A stretch of DNA of 64,000 nt from Marinobacter confluentis (GTDB lineage: Bacteria > Pseudomonadota > Gammaproteobacteria > Pseudomonadales > Oleiphilaceae), in assembly GCF_004785685.1 (NCBI RefSeq), contig NZ_SRPF01000002.1, forward strand, positions 1 to 64,000, in the 5' to 3' direction. Positions 25,849 to 33,577 of the stretch are shown in pieces. Below the pieces are notes generated by a model. It did no database searches. It was not told where the DNA came from and saw only the letters and a list, made by a program, of their open reading frames with translations. A program made the position numbers and the translations under genes. Positions within the stretch are counted from its first letter, which is position 1; each line of letters begins with the position of its first letter.

Positions 25849-26120
25849 TGGAAAATTCCTCTGTGACTGGGGACGGAAGGCACTGTCAGTGTTCCTATTC
25901 ATAGAGGTGATATAGGGTTGAAAATATCTGGAATCGATATCTCTACGGAACCCAGGGATATTCTTTGCCTAACCTCTGGAAAGCACTAAACATTTCGAAG
26001 CGAAAACGGTAGGCTAGCAACGAAGCACCGAAAGGCCTGTCTATTGTATTCACGTGATAAAATCATCAGTCCAGTTAAGAGCTCATTAGCGCAGCAACTC
26101 CACTTAGCTTTGGAACTACA

Positions 26121-27695
26121 ATGTCTATAACGTTTCGCAAAGAATCCAACCACAAAAACATACCTACCAAGTGCTCCCTAACGGGCATTCTCGTTCTGGA
26201 TAACTGGGACGACTTTGGGCACAAAACTCTTTTTGACCTTATCGTGTTTAACGAAAGTGGTGAGCGGATAGACATAGGGAACTTAAAGATCGCTTATGTC
26301 GGGCATGAGGGCGGTTGGACAGCAACAAGCATTGACGAACAATTTACGAACCTCGACACGCACTTTTTTTCTCTGGGGCAAGACGCCGATTATTATCGAA
26401 ATATTGTCGAGAAGCTTGGTGAAGAGCTCGCTGAAGAATTACTGCTGGCGCTGGGTGATGTAGTTCACGACCCAAAGCGTCTAGAAATAGCGAAGCCTCA
26501 AGGCTCATTCCAGACGTCATTGTTGAGAACAGTTAACGAGGAATCGATATCAAATCAGTTCAAAAGAATCTTGAACCACGAAGCGCCTTTAACTCAATAC
26601 GACTTTTTTTATGAAAAAGAGCCGGCAGAAAACTTTTCTGGCATCAGGATTGACTTCAAAGTTAAACCTGAAAGCAAACCCTCTTCAAACATCCATGTAT
26701 TAATCGGAAGAAACGGCGTCGGTAAAACCACACTTTTGAATAACATGGTTCATGCGCTGCTGCCCGACACTAACAATCCTAAAGACAACGGATTTTTTGC
26801 AAAAGAAGAGTCGTGGATCGGCACCACCGCTTTGCCTGACGATTATTTTGCCGGAATAGTATCGGTTTCTTTTAGTGCATTCGACCCTTTTGTTCCACCA
26901 AAGGACAAGGTTGGTGATACTTCGGGCATCAAATATAACTACATTGGCCTGAAGAAAAGATCTAAAGATGACACGTGGTCGATAAAGGATAAAGCTGACT
27001 TATCTGCTGATTTCACAAAAAGCTTGCGCATTTGCTTTAACTTAGGCGCAAAGCGGAATCGCTGGTTAGATGCAGTAAGAAGGCTGGAATCTGATATAAA
27101 TTTTGCAGACATGAGACTCCGTGCACTTAATGATCTGTATAAAAAAGACGATAGCGACAACAAAAGAACCTTCGTGGAACAGGCAGCCAAGCTCTTCTAT
27201 CGGATGAGCTCCGGCCACGCAGTTGTTTTATTAACCATCACAAAGCTTGTCGAAACAGTGGAAGAAAAGACTCTCGTTCTTATTGATGAGCCTGAGAGCC
27301 ATCTCCATCCACCTTTGATTTCAGCTTTTACTCGTGCGCTTTCAGACTTATTGGTCAACCGTAATGGGTTAGCGATAATTGCGACGCACTCTCCAGTGGT
27401 TTTGCAAGAGGTTCCCAGAGATTGCGTTTCGATTCTTAGGAGGGCGCGTCTCCAGTCCAAAGTGGAAAAACCTGAACAAGAAACCTTTGCGGAAAACGTG
27501 GGCACTCTGACTAGAGAGGTCTTTGGTCTGGAGGTATCGAAGTCTGGATTTTATGATTTGCTCGCAACAGACGTCGAGAAAGGCATGAGTTATGAGGAGA
27601 TTGAGGCTATCTATAGCCAGAAAATAGGATTTGAAGGCAGGGCTTTGCTACGAGCTCTTATATCCTCTCGCGATAGACGAGAAGGTGCCAATTAA
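26121..27695 (+). CDS. ptuA: Septu-type ATPase (PtuA-like)
   Basis: This 524-residue ABC/AAA_15-type ATPase has a long N-terminal region of unknown fold (about 1-190), Walker A GRNGVGKTTLLNN (about 196-208), Walker B LVLIDEPESHLHPP (about 384-397) and the switch IIATHSPVVLQEV (about 418-430). PtuA proteins assemble as multimers that hold and regulate the PtuB nuclease; Septu protects against phage. The stop overlaps the next ATG (TAATG at 27693-27697), giving coupled translation with an HNH partner, the defining Septu arrangement. No reverse transcriptase is nearby, so this is not a retron version. Codon use is more AT-rich than the chromosome. Confidence 0.8.
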   Translation: MSITFRKESNHKNIPTKCSLTGILVLDNWDDFGHKTLFDLIVFNESGERIDIGNLKIAYVGHEGGWTATSIDEQFTNLDTHFFSLGQDADYYRNIVEKLGEELAEELLLALGDVVHDPKRLEIAKPQGSFQTSLLRTVNEESISNQFKRILNHEAPLTQYDFFYEKEPAENFSGIRIDFKVKPESKPSSNIHVLIGRNGVGKTTLLNNMVHALLPDTNNPKDNGFFAKEESWIGTTALPDDYFAGIVSVSFSAFDPFVPPKDKVGDTSGIKYNYIGLKKRSKDDTWSIKDKADLSADFTKSLRICFNLGAKRNRWLDAVRRLESDINFADMRLRALNDLYKKDDSDNKRTFVEQAAKLFYRMSSGHAVVLLTITKLVETVEEKTLVLIDEPESHLHPPLISAFTRALSDLLVNRNGLAIIATHSPVVLQEVPRDCVSILRRARLQSKVEKPEQETFAENVGTLTREVFGLEVSKSGFYDLLATDVEKGMSYEEIEAIYSQKIGFEGRALLRALISSRDRREGAN

Positions 27696-28555
27696 TGAGA
27701 TCCTTATCACTGCCTCATTATTCTGCACTAGACGTTTACAAAATTTGCATAAAAGGTGTCTCCAACCCAACTCTCAGACTTAAATTAGCCTCGATATCCT
27801 CCGCAATCGAGACATCTGAATACGAGTATAAGGCCAAAGCCAAAATAGATTCTCTTTATCAAGTTCCTGCTAATGAATTCCCGAATTCGAGCATCGTATA
27901 TGGCCAGGTTACTAAGGAAGAACTAAAAAAGGTCTACAACCAATACTTAGTCGGACCAGGCAAGCCAGCCAGAGCAATATACGACGCTCTTCGACATAAC
28001 GCGCCCAACGGTCGATGTCCTTTTTGCGGACATGGTCATGTTGCGACGTTAGATCACTACCTTCCAAAATCGAAGTTCCCTCAGTACTGTGTCGCTCCGG
28101 TAAACCTCGTGCCCTCATGCAGGGACTGCAATAGCGGGAAAAGTACCGCGCATGCAACTCTGCAGGAGAAACAAACACTCCATCCCTACTTTTTAAATCC
28201 GCGATTCGTGGATGAGCAGTGGATATTTGCGGAAGTCAAAGAGACCACTCCCCCTTCAGTTTCCTACTTTGTGCGCGTTCCGGCTGATTGGAATGATGTA
28301 ATGGCGGCCCAAGCTTCTCGTCATTTTGACGATTTCGGCCTTGGTGATCGCTACGCACTGGAAGCAAGTCATCATCTGGGCAACCTGAGAGAATCACTAA
28401 AACTTCATCTCCCCGATGGCAACGCCCGTGCAATAAAAAGACATTTGGAAAAAGAGGCCGAAGCTTACAACCTGCAGCATAAAAACTCCTGGCAAACAGC
28501 TATGTTGCAAGCTTTGGCTGATAACGAGTGGTACTGCAATGGAGGTTACGAATAA
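27695..28555 (+). CDS. ptuB: Septu-type HNH nuclease (PtuB-like)
   Basis: This 286-residue protein has a zinc-stabilised HNH core: CPFCG (about 108-112), LDHYLPKSKFP (about 119-129) giving the catalytic D-H, and NLVPSCRDCNSGK (about 135-147) supplying the second cysteine pair and the Asn. PtuB cuts nucleic acid when released or activated by PtuA. Its ATG overlaps the PtuA stop by one base. The extra 80 residues before and 130 after the core are family-like accessory regions. It is the last gene before the probable right end of the island. Confidence 0.82.
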   Translation: MRSLSLPHYSALDVYKICIKGVSNPTLRLKLASISSAIETSEYEYKAKAKIDSLYQVPANEFPNSSIVYGQVTKEELKKVYNQYLVGPGKPARAIYDALRHNAPNGRCPFCGHGHVATLDHYLPKSKFPQYCVAPVNLVPSCRDCNSGKSTAHATLQEKQTLHPYFLNPRFVDEQWIFAEVKETTPPSVSYFVRVPADWNDVMAAQASRHFDDFGLGDRYALEASHHLGNLRESLKLHLPDGNARAIKRHLEKEAEAYNLQHKNSWQTAMLQALADNEWYCNGGYE

Positions 28556-28703
28556 AACTCAATAAGCACCCTACAGAATAGCCAGCTAGTTTAATAGGCA
28601 TTCACTCATTGCGTAATTGAGCAAGCCATTAGGGGGCATAAAAGGGGGCATATTTTAAACTTTTATAATTCTTATACTTTATTATCAACATACTGGCGAC
28701 TTA

Positions 28704-28726
28704 TTCGAGTCCTGCCGGGGGTACCA
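28704..28726 (+). repeat. tRNA 3'-end remnant, probable island attachment site (attR)
   Basis: The sequence reads as T-loop TTCGAGT, T-stem 3' strand CCTGC, acceptor 3' strand CGGGGGT, discriminator A and CCA. The matching 5' parts of a tRNA are not present to the left, where AT-rich island DNA lies. This is the usual footprint of tyrosine-integrase insertion in a tRNA gene, with the intact tRNA expected at the far left end outside the window. The tRNA identity could not be set. Confidence 0.6.
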
Positions 28727-28741
28727 CCTCCCCAACTTCAA

Positions 28742-28768
28742 CCCGAACCCCAACCCCAAAATCACCCC
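28742..28768 (-). other. Potential G-quadruplex beside the attachment site
   Basis: On the minus strand four G tracts (28768-28765, 28757-28754, 28751-28748, 28744-28742) are separated by loops of 7, 2 and 3 bases, meeting the G3+N1-7 rule. A further G4 tract lies at 28733-28730. It begins at the end of a small minus-strand gene and lies within 20 bases of the tRNA remnant. Formation in the cell is untested. Confidence 0.4.
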
Positions 28769-28932
28769 GGCGGCCGAGCGACGTCTTCGGAATTCTGGAT
28801 TCGGGATTTATCGGACCGGTTTTCACGTTCCCGTTTGAGTTTATTGGCTTTACATTCGTTACTGACAAGATCAAGCCACTTGAGATGCTGATCCCAGACT
28901 TTGTCGTTGAACGGTTCTGATTCGCTGGCCAT
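28762..28932 (-). CDS. Small hypothetical protein, 56 residues
   Basis: A short frame begins MASESEPFNDKVWDQHLKWL and continues with a lysine/arginine-rich helix (ANKLKRERENRSDKS). Composition is protein-like rather than random, and an AGGAGAG ribosome-like site lies 11 bases upstream of the ATG. It lies just right of the putative attR, between the island and the BCCT remnant. No family recognised. It may be a genuine small gene of the chromosome flank. Confidence 0.45.
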   Translation of the reverse strand: MASESEPFNDKVWDQHLKWLDLVSNECKANKLKRERENRSDKSRIQNSEDVARPPG

Positions 28933-29102
28933 CGTTCGCTGTTCTCTCCTATAGGGAAAATTCCAAGCACTTCGCCTAAAACATACATTTTTTATAAATC
29001 TATTAGAAGAGGCCAGGAATCAATAAAGCAACTCTTTTCCTGTTTCAGCTCGCCTAATGCCAGCCTTCAAAAACGAAGTGTCGTAAATAATCTGGCGTGT
29101 AG
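28933..29102. other. Intergenic DNA right of the island
   Basis: This stretch between the small minus-strand gene and the BCCT remnant holds no gene or clear signal that I could support. Confidence 0.4.
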
Positions 29103-29309
29103 TTTCTATGGCTCCTACGTTGTCAAAAAGTGAGGCCTTTGGTGCCGGCCGCAGAGGCAGAGTTGACGGCGCTGCAGGAAGTGATCACCGTAACCGGACT
29201 ACCGATGTTCATTCTGGTCTTCACCATGATATTTGCGCTATACCGTGGCCTTTCCCATGAAGAGATAATCCAGATAACCATAGGCCGGGAACCTAAAGCA
29301 AAAGAGTGA
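29103..29309 (+). pseudogene. 3' remnant of a BCCT-family (betaine/choline) transporter
   Basis: The frame opens after TAG at 29100 with no start codon and encodes ALQEVITVTGLPMFILVFTM followed by IFALYRGLSHEE, then a short hydrophilic tail to TGA at 29307-29309. This matches the last transmembrane helix and C-terminus of BCCT osmolyte carriers. The other 450-600 residues are absent, so a deletion or integration event removed the 5' part. It abuts an intact methyltransferase gene 9 bases downstream, which was probably its original operon neighbour. Confidence 0.65.
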
Positions 29310-29318
29310 TGACCTGAC

Positions 29319-29993
29319 ATGGCCCGTTTTACCGAAATCGGAACCGCAAAGATCCCCGGCAAGGGTACTGAACTGCGCTTGCTTCAGCGCAATGATGAGT
29401 TTTCCATCAAGATTGCCGGTACCACCGGCGAGTTGATGAACAGCCGCGTGCATGGATCCGAGGATGCACTCGCCACCCTGGCTTGTGAGCGCATTGCTGG
29501 CCAGCCCGCGCCCCGAATACTGATTGGCGGGTTGGGGATGGGCTTTACATTGGCCGCGGCGTTATCGGCTACAGGCAAGGATGCGCGAATAACGGTAGCG
29601 GAGCTGGTGCCGGAGGTGGAGCAATGGAACCGGGGCCCGTTGGGCGCAGCGGCGGGCAATCCACTCGATGACCCGAGAGCCAGCGCGTATATCGGGGATG
29701 TAGCAGATCTACTGAAAACCAGTGATGGCCAGTGGGATGCCATACTTCTGGACGTGGACAATGGCCCGGAGGGACTGACCCGGAAGGAAAACAACTGGAT
29801 CTATTCCCCCGCCGGCATTGCCGCGGCCCAGAAAGCCCTGCGCCCGGACGGCATTCTGGCTTACTGGTCCGCCAGCCAGGAACACGCCTTTACCGAAAAA
29901 CTTCGTGGCGCGGGATTTTCCGCAGAGGCTGTAACGGTGCGCGGCCTGCGCCCCGGCAAGGGCGCTTACCACGTGATCTGGCTGGCCTGGTAA
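29319..29993 (+). CDS. Spermidine-synthase-like class I methyltransferase
   Basis: This 224-residue Rossmann-fold enzyme of the SpeE/MnmC-like group carries ILIGGLGMGFTLAAAL (about 67-82) as the nucleotide/SAM-binding motif I, VAELVPEVEQW (about 91-101) as the acidic motif II, and DAILLDVDNGPEG (about 144-156), where spermidine synthases bind amine substrate. It lacks the N-terminal beta domain of true spermidine synthases, so polyamine synthesis is not assured; many such short proteins are uncharacterised methyltransferases. It follows a BCCT remnant by 9 bases and converges with an SDR gene 2 bases away. Confidence 0.75.
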   Translation: MARFTEIGTAKIPGKGTELRLLQRNDEFSIKIAGTTGELMNSRVHGSEDALATLACERIAGQPAPRILIGGLGMGFTLAAALSATGKDARITVAELVPEVEQWNRGPLGAAAGNPLDDPRASAYIGDVADLLKTSDGQWDAILLDVDNGPEGLTRKENNWIYSPAGIAAAQKALRPDGILAYWSASQEHAFTEKLRGAGFSAEAVTVRGLRPGKGAYHVIWLAW

Positions 29994-29995
29994 CG

Positions 29996-30688
29996 TTATT
30001 CCACCAGGGGTGTGGGCCTGACCAGAATTTCGTTCACGTCCACATGGGCCGGCTGCACCACCGCGTACATAACCGCATTCGCCACGTCTTCTGGCTTCAG
30101 GGCGTGGGCCGGCGGTTTGTCGAAAAACGGCGTGTCGACCATGCCGGGTTCAATCAGTGTCACGCGGATACCGGAACCGCGAAGCTCCTCGCGCACACCA
30201 TAACCAATGGCAGACACAGCCCATTTGGTGGCGCTGTACATTGAGCCGGGTATGGTGGTTCGGCCTGCGGCCGAGCCGGTCAGCAACAGCTGGCCTTTGC
30301 TTTCACGAAGCGCTGGCAGGCAGTGTTGAATGGTCAGCCCCACACCCAGAATGTTGGTAAGAATCATGTCTTTCCATACATCCGGATCCGCCTTGCTGAA
30401 GCCGCCCGGCTCGCCACCGCGACCGGCATTGGCAAACACTGCGTCGATGCGGCCGAAGGTATCCAGGGCCTGGTCGACCATTCGCTGCTGATCGGTGCTG
30501 CTTTGCACATCACACTGAACCGTCAGCACCTTGTCGGCACCGCCAAGCTCCTTCTGCAAACCTGCAAGCTTGTCTTCTGAACGGGCCGCCAGCACCAGTC
30601 GGTAGCCCTGCTTCGCCGCAGCACGGGCAGTTTCGGCGCCAATGCCGGAAGAAGCACCGGTGATCAGCATTACGGGTTGGTCTGCCAT
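29996..30688 (-). CDS. SDR-family short-chain dehydrogenase/reductase
   Basis: This 230-residue classical SDR oxidoreductase has the NAD(P)-binding TGASSGIGAETAR (about 8-20), the NAGRGG loop (about 89-94), and the catalytic Ser in LTGSAAGR with YSATK (about 151-155). Dinucleotide choice (NADPH suggested by the basic AARSEDK loop) and substrate are not defined. The ATG at 30688 is chosen over GTG 30691 because of AGGAG 9 bases upstream. It is a single-gene unit by context. Confidence 0.88.
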   Translation of the reverse strand: MADQPVMLITGASSGIGAETARAAAKQGYRLVLAARSEDKLAGLQKELGGADKVLTVQCDVQSSTDQQRMVDQALDTFGRIDAVFANAGRGGEPGGFSKADPDVWKDMILTNILGVGLTIQHCLPALRESKGQLLLTGSAAGRTTIPGSMYSATKWAVSAIGYGVREELRGSGIRVTLIEPGMVDTPFFDKPPAHALKPEDVANAVMYAVVQPAHVDVNEILVRPTPLVE

Positions 30689-30867
30689 CACTTATATCTC
30701 CTTGTATTGCAAATGACTGGACACGATTACGCAGGCTATCGGTGATCAGACCGCCCAAGGGCCATTGCTAAAGCCCATGGTCTTTATTGTCCAGAGCGTA
30801 GGTAAGGCTGTTTTTGATCTCGCGCCAGATCGCCACGAAAAAATCAACTGAGCCAATACGGGGAATG

Positions 30868-31755
30868 CTAGCGCAGAATCACCAGGGGCTTTCTGGCGGT
30901 TTCCAGCATTCTTGTGGTCGTGCTGCCCACCAGGAACTGGCGGATGCGGGAATGGCCATAAGCGCCCATGACCAGCACATCAATGTCGTGTGCTTCCTGG
31001 TAGGCATGCAGGGTCTGCTCTACGTCACCGTCACGAATTGCCGTGTGGATGTCCGAGCCCTGATCTGACAGTAAGCGCTCAGCGCGACGGAGCTGGTCCT
31101 GGTGGTGCGCGGTATCGGAACCCACCAGCACGAGATGCAACGGCATACCCTGGAATACCGGTGTCGCCGACAGCAGTTCAATACTGCGGAACGCAGTAGC
31201 GCTGCCATCAAAGGCCAGCATCGCGCTGCGAGGCTGCACGTAATCATCTGGCACCATCAGAATGGGGCGATGAACACTGCGGATCACCGTTTCCAGCTGA
31301 CTACCTACAAGACGGCCGGCGGCTGCGCTACTTTCACCGTGCAGCCCCATGACGAACAGCTGGGATTGCGGCTCAAGCTCCGCCAATGAGGCGGCCAGCT
31401 CGCCATGACGCTGGCGCTTGGTTGCCTTATCAATTCCAGAGGCAAGCACCCGCTTCTCTGCTTCGTCGAGCAACACATGCCCATGTTTCAGGGCCAGCTT
31501 GCTGCGTTCCTGATCCAGGCTGACCAGTTCTTCCTGCAGCTGTTCACGGCTGCCGAGGCCAATGTTGCCGGTCATATCTGTGCGGGCGGGGTATTTTTCC
31601 TCATCCAGCACGTGAAGCAGCATCAGGGGTGCCCCCATGCGCTGGCTGGCCCAGCCTGAATAATCGCACACCGCCAGTGCGGCTTCCGAGCCGTCGATAC
31701 AGGCGACCACATGATGAGATTGCTGCCCGGCCGCGTCGTGTTTTTTATCGGTCAT
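30868..31755 (-). CDS. Tandem universal stress protein (two Usp domains)
   Basis: This 295-residue cytosolic protein has two UspA-like domains. Each ends in the ATP-binding pattern GxxG then G(S/T): VMGLHGESSAAAGRLVGS in the first (about 136-153) and VMGAYGHSRIRQFLVGS in the second. UspE-like tandem proteins help survival under starvation and oxidative or ionic stress. Start 31755 follows GGAG with 8-base spacing; GTG 31764 overlaps that site. It begins 13 bases after the SulP gene in the same direction, an arrangement that suggests linkage of anion transport to stress. Confidence 0.88.
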   Translation of the reverse strand: MTDKKHDAAGQQSHHVVACIDGSEAALAVCDYSGWASQRMGAPLMLLHVLDEEKYPARTDMTGNIGLGSREQLQEELVSLDQERSKLALKHGHVLLDEAEKRVLASGIDKATKRQRHGELAASLAELEPQSQLFVMGLHGESSAAAGRLVGSQLETVIRSVHRPILMVPDDYVQPRSAMLAFDGSATAFRSIELLSATPVFQGMPLHLVLVGSDTAHHQDQLRRAERLLSDQGSDIHTAIRDGDVEQTLHAYQEAHDIDVLVMGAYGHSRIRQFLVGSTTTRMLETARKPLVILR

Positions 31756-31768
31756 GCTGTTCACTCCG

Positions 31769-33256
31769 TCAATGGGCCATCAATTTTTCTACGGCATCGG
31801 GTTTATCGTGGACGCCAAAGCGGTCCACAATGGTTGCACTCGCCTCATTCAGGCCGATCACTTCAACGTCGGCGCCCTCCCGACGGAATTTGACCACCAC
31901 TTTGTCCAGAGCGGCTACCGCCGTTATATCCCAGAAATGCGCGCGGCTAAGGTCAATGACCACGTTATCGGTTGCCTCCTTGAAATCAAAAGACTCGATA
32001 AACTTTTCCGAGGAACTGAAAAACACCTGCCCAATAACGGTATAGCGGCGGGTATCAGTCTCATCGTCATATGCAGAACGCACCAGCATGAACTGCCCCA
32101 CCTTGTTGGCGAAGAACAGCGCCGCCAGAAGGACGCCGGCCAGTACACCAAACGCCAGGTTGTGGGTGGCAACAACCACGACCACAGTTACCACCATCAC
32201 AATATTCGTAGACAGCGGGTGGTCCCGCAGATTCCTGATCGAACCCCAGCTGAACGTACCAATGGACACCATGATCATGACGGCCACCAGGGCCGCCATG
32301 GGAATCTGCACCAGCCACTGATCCAGAACCAGCACCATGATCAGCAGGAAGATACCGGCCGACAGTGTCGAGAGCCTGGTGCGGCCGCCAGACTTGATGT
32401 TGATAATGGACTGACCAATCATCGCGCAACCGGCCATGCCACCAAGCAGACCGGAACCGATATTAGCAATGCCCTGCCCTTTACATTCCCTGTTACGGTC
32501 GCTGGTGGTATCCGTCAGGTCGTCCACAATGGTTGCCGTCATCATCGATTCCAGCAGGCCGACAACCGTCAGTCCGACGGAATAAGGCAGAATGATCATC
32601 AGCGTTTCAAGATTCAGCGGTACATCCGGCCACAGGAAAATCGGCAACGTATCCGGCAGTTCGCCCATATCGCCGACGGTACGGATATCAATGTTGTAGA
32701 CCATGGCGACAGCCGTCAGCGACACGATACAGATCAGCGGCGACGGCAGAATTTTCCCGATCACCGGAATCAGCGGAAAAAGGTAGATGATACCCAGCCC
32801 GGCGGCGGTCATGGCGTAGACATGCCAGGTCACGTTCGTGAGTTCCGGCAGTTGGGCCATGAAGATCAGAATCGCCAGGGCGTTGACGAAGCCGGTGACC
32901 ACCGAACGGGATACGAACCGCATCAGCGAACCCAGCTGTATATAACCTGAGATAATCTGCAAAACACCGGTGAGAAGGGTTGCCGCCAGCAGATACTCCA
33001 GACCGTGCTCTTTCACCAGCGTCACCATAAGCAGCGCCATGGCGCCAGTTGCCGCGGATATCATGCCGGGGCGGCCGCCGACAAAAGCAATCACCACGGC
33101 AATGCAGAAAGACGCGTAAAGGCCAACCTTCGGATCAACCCCCGCGATGATGGAAAAGGCAATGGCTTCGGGAATCAGCGCCAGTGCGACCACTAGACCG
33201 GCGAGCAGATCACCACGAACGTTTGAAAACCAGCTGTTTCGTATACGACTGAGCAT
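31769..33256 (-). CDS. SulP-family anion transporter with STAS domain
   Basis: This 495-residue inner-membrane SLC26/SulP carrier has about 11-12 hydrophobic helices (about 15-385), the family stretch [22 protein letters not shown] near residues 25-46, and a C-terminal STAS domain (about 400-490). Members move sulfate, bicarbonate or other anions, often with sodium or protons. In marine bacteria some are bicarbonate importers, but the substrate cannot be read here. It is co-directional with a tandem universal stress protein 13 bases downstream. Confidence 0.88.
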   Translation of the reverse strand: MLSRIRNSWFSNVRGDLLAGLVVALALIPEAIAFSIIAGVDPKVGLYASFCIAVVIAFVGGRPGMISAATGAMALLMVTLVKEHGLEYLLAATLLTGVLQIISGYIQLGSLMRFVSRSVVTGFVNALAILIFMAQLPELTNVTWHVYAMTAAGLGIIYLFPLIPVIGKILPSPLICIVSLTAVAMVYNIDIRTVGDMGELPDTLPIFLWPDVPLNLETLMIILPYSVGLTVVGLLESMMTATIVDDLTDTTSDRNRECKGQGIANIGSGLLGGMAGCAMIGQSIINIKSGGRTRLSTLSAGIFLLIMVLVLDQWLVQIPMAALVAVMIMVSIGTFSWGSIRNLRDHPLSTNIVMVVTVVVVVATHNLAFGVLAGVLLAALFFANKVGQFMLVRSAYDDETDTRRYTVIGQVFFSSSEKFIESFDFKEATDNVVIDLSRAHFWDITAVAALDKVVVKFRREGADVEVIGLNEASATIVDRFGVHDKPDAVEKLMAH

Positions 33257-33577
33257 ATTCAGTAAGTCCGGCTAGAGATAAAAGAAACTGGATGAGGCGC
33301 TGCCTGTAAAAAGGAAGGCTATTGCTTGAACACCATGTCGGAAAAATCGTCACAGTCTGGTTTCAGGTTCGCTGGTATCAGTGGCGTGACCCGCTAAAAC
33401 GGGCGCGAAGTTTATCAGAGCAACCCATCAAAAGTAAGGCTAAGGACAACCTGTGACTTTGCGGCATTCATCCCGGCAGATCCAGGGCTCACACTGTTCG
33501 CACTGGCCGCAAACATTGCTGGACTATCACCGGAAAGCAGACAACACTGGGGCTGAACACCAACAAGGCTCGCCTTA
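33257..33577. other. Divergent intergenic region of about 320 bp
   Basis: It lies between the SulP gene (-) and the c-di-GMP gene (+). A small dyad CCCG-CTAAAA-CGGG lies near 33391-33404. No gene or sure promoter was found; both flanking genes should have their promoters here. Confidence 0.4.

Noticed and set aside
26121..28555. Retron reading of the ATPase-HNH pair
   Set aside because: No reverse transcriptase gene or msr-msd-like structure is seen nearby, so a plain Septu assignment is preferred.
1..28700. Complete prophage
   Set aside because: No capsid, terminase, portal, tail or lysis genes were found; only satellite/ICE-type accessory genes are present.
28701..28988. Minus-strand frame ending VVPPAGLE
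   Set aside because: Such endings come from reading tRNA 3' ends backwards; a smaller frame in another phase (28762-28932) is the better gene candidate.
31754..32950. 398-codon plus-strand frame opposite the SulP gene
   Set aside because: Histidine/glutamine-rich text with no family sign, antisense to a clear membrane transporter; a composition shadow.
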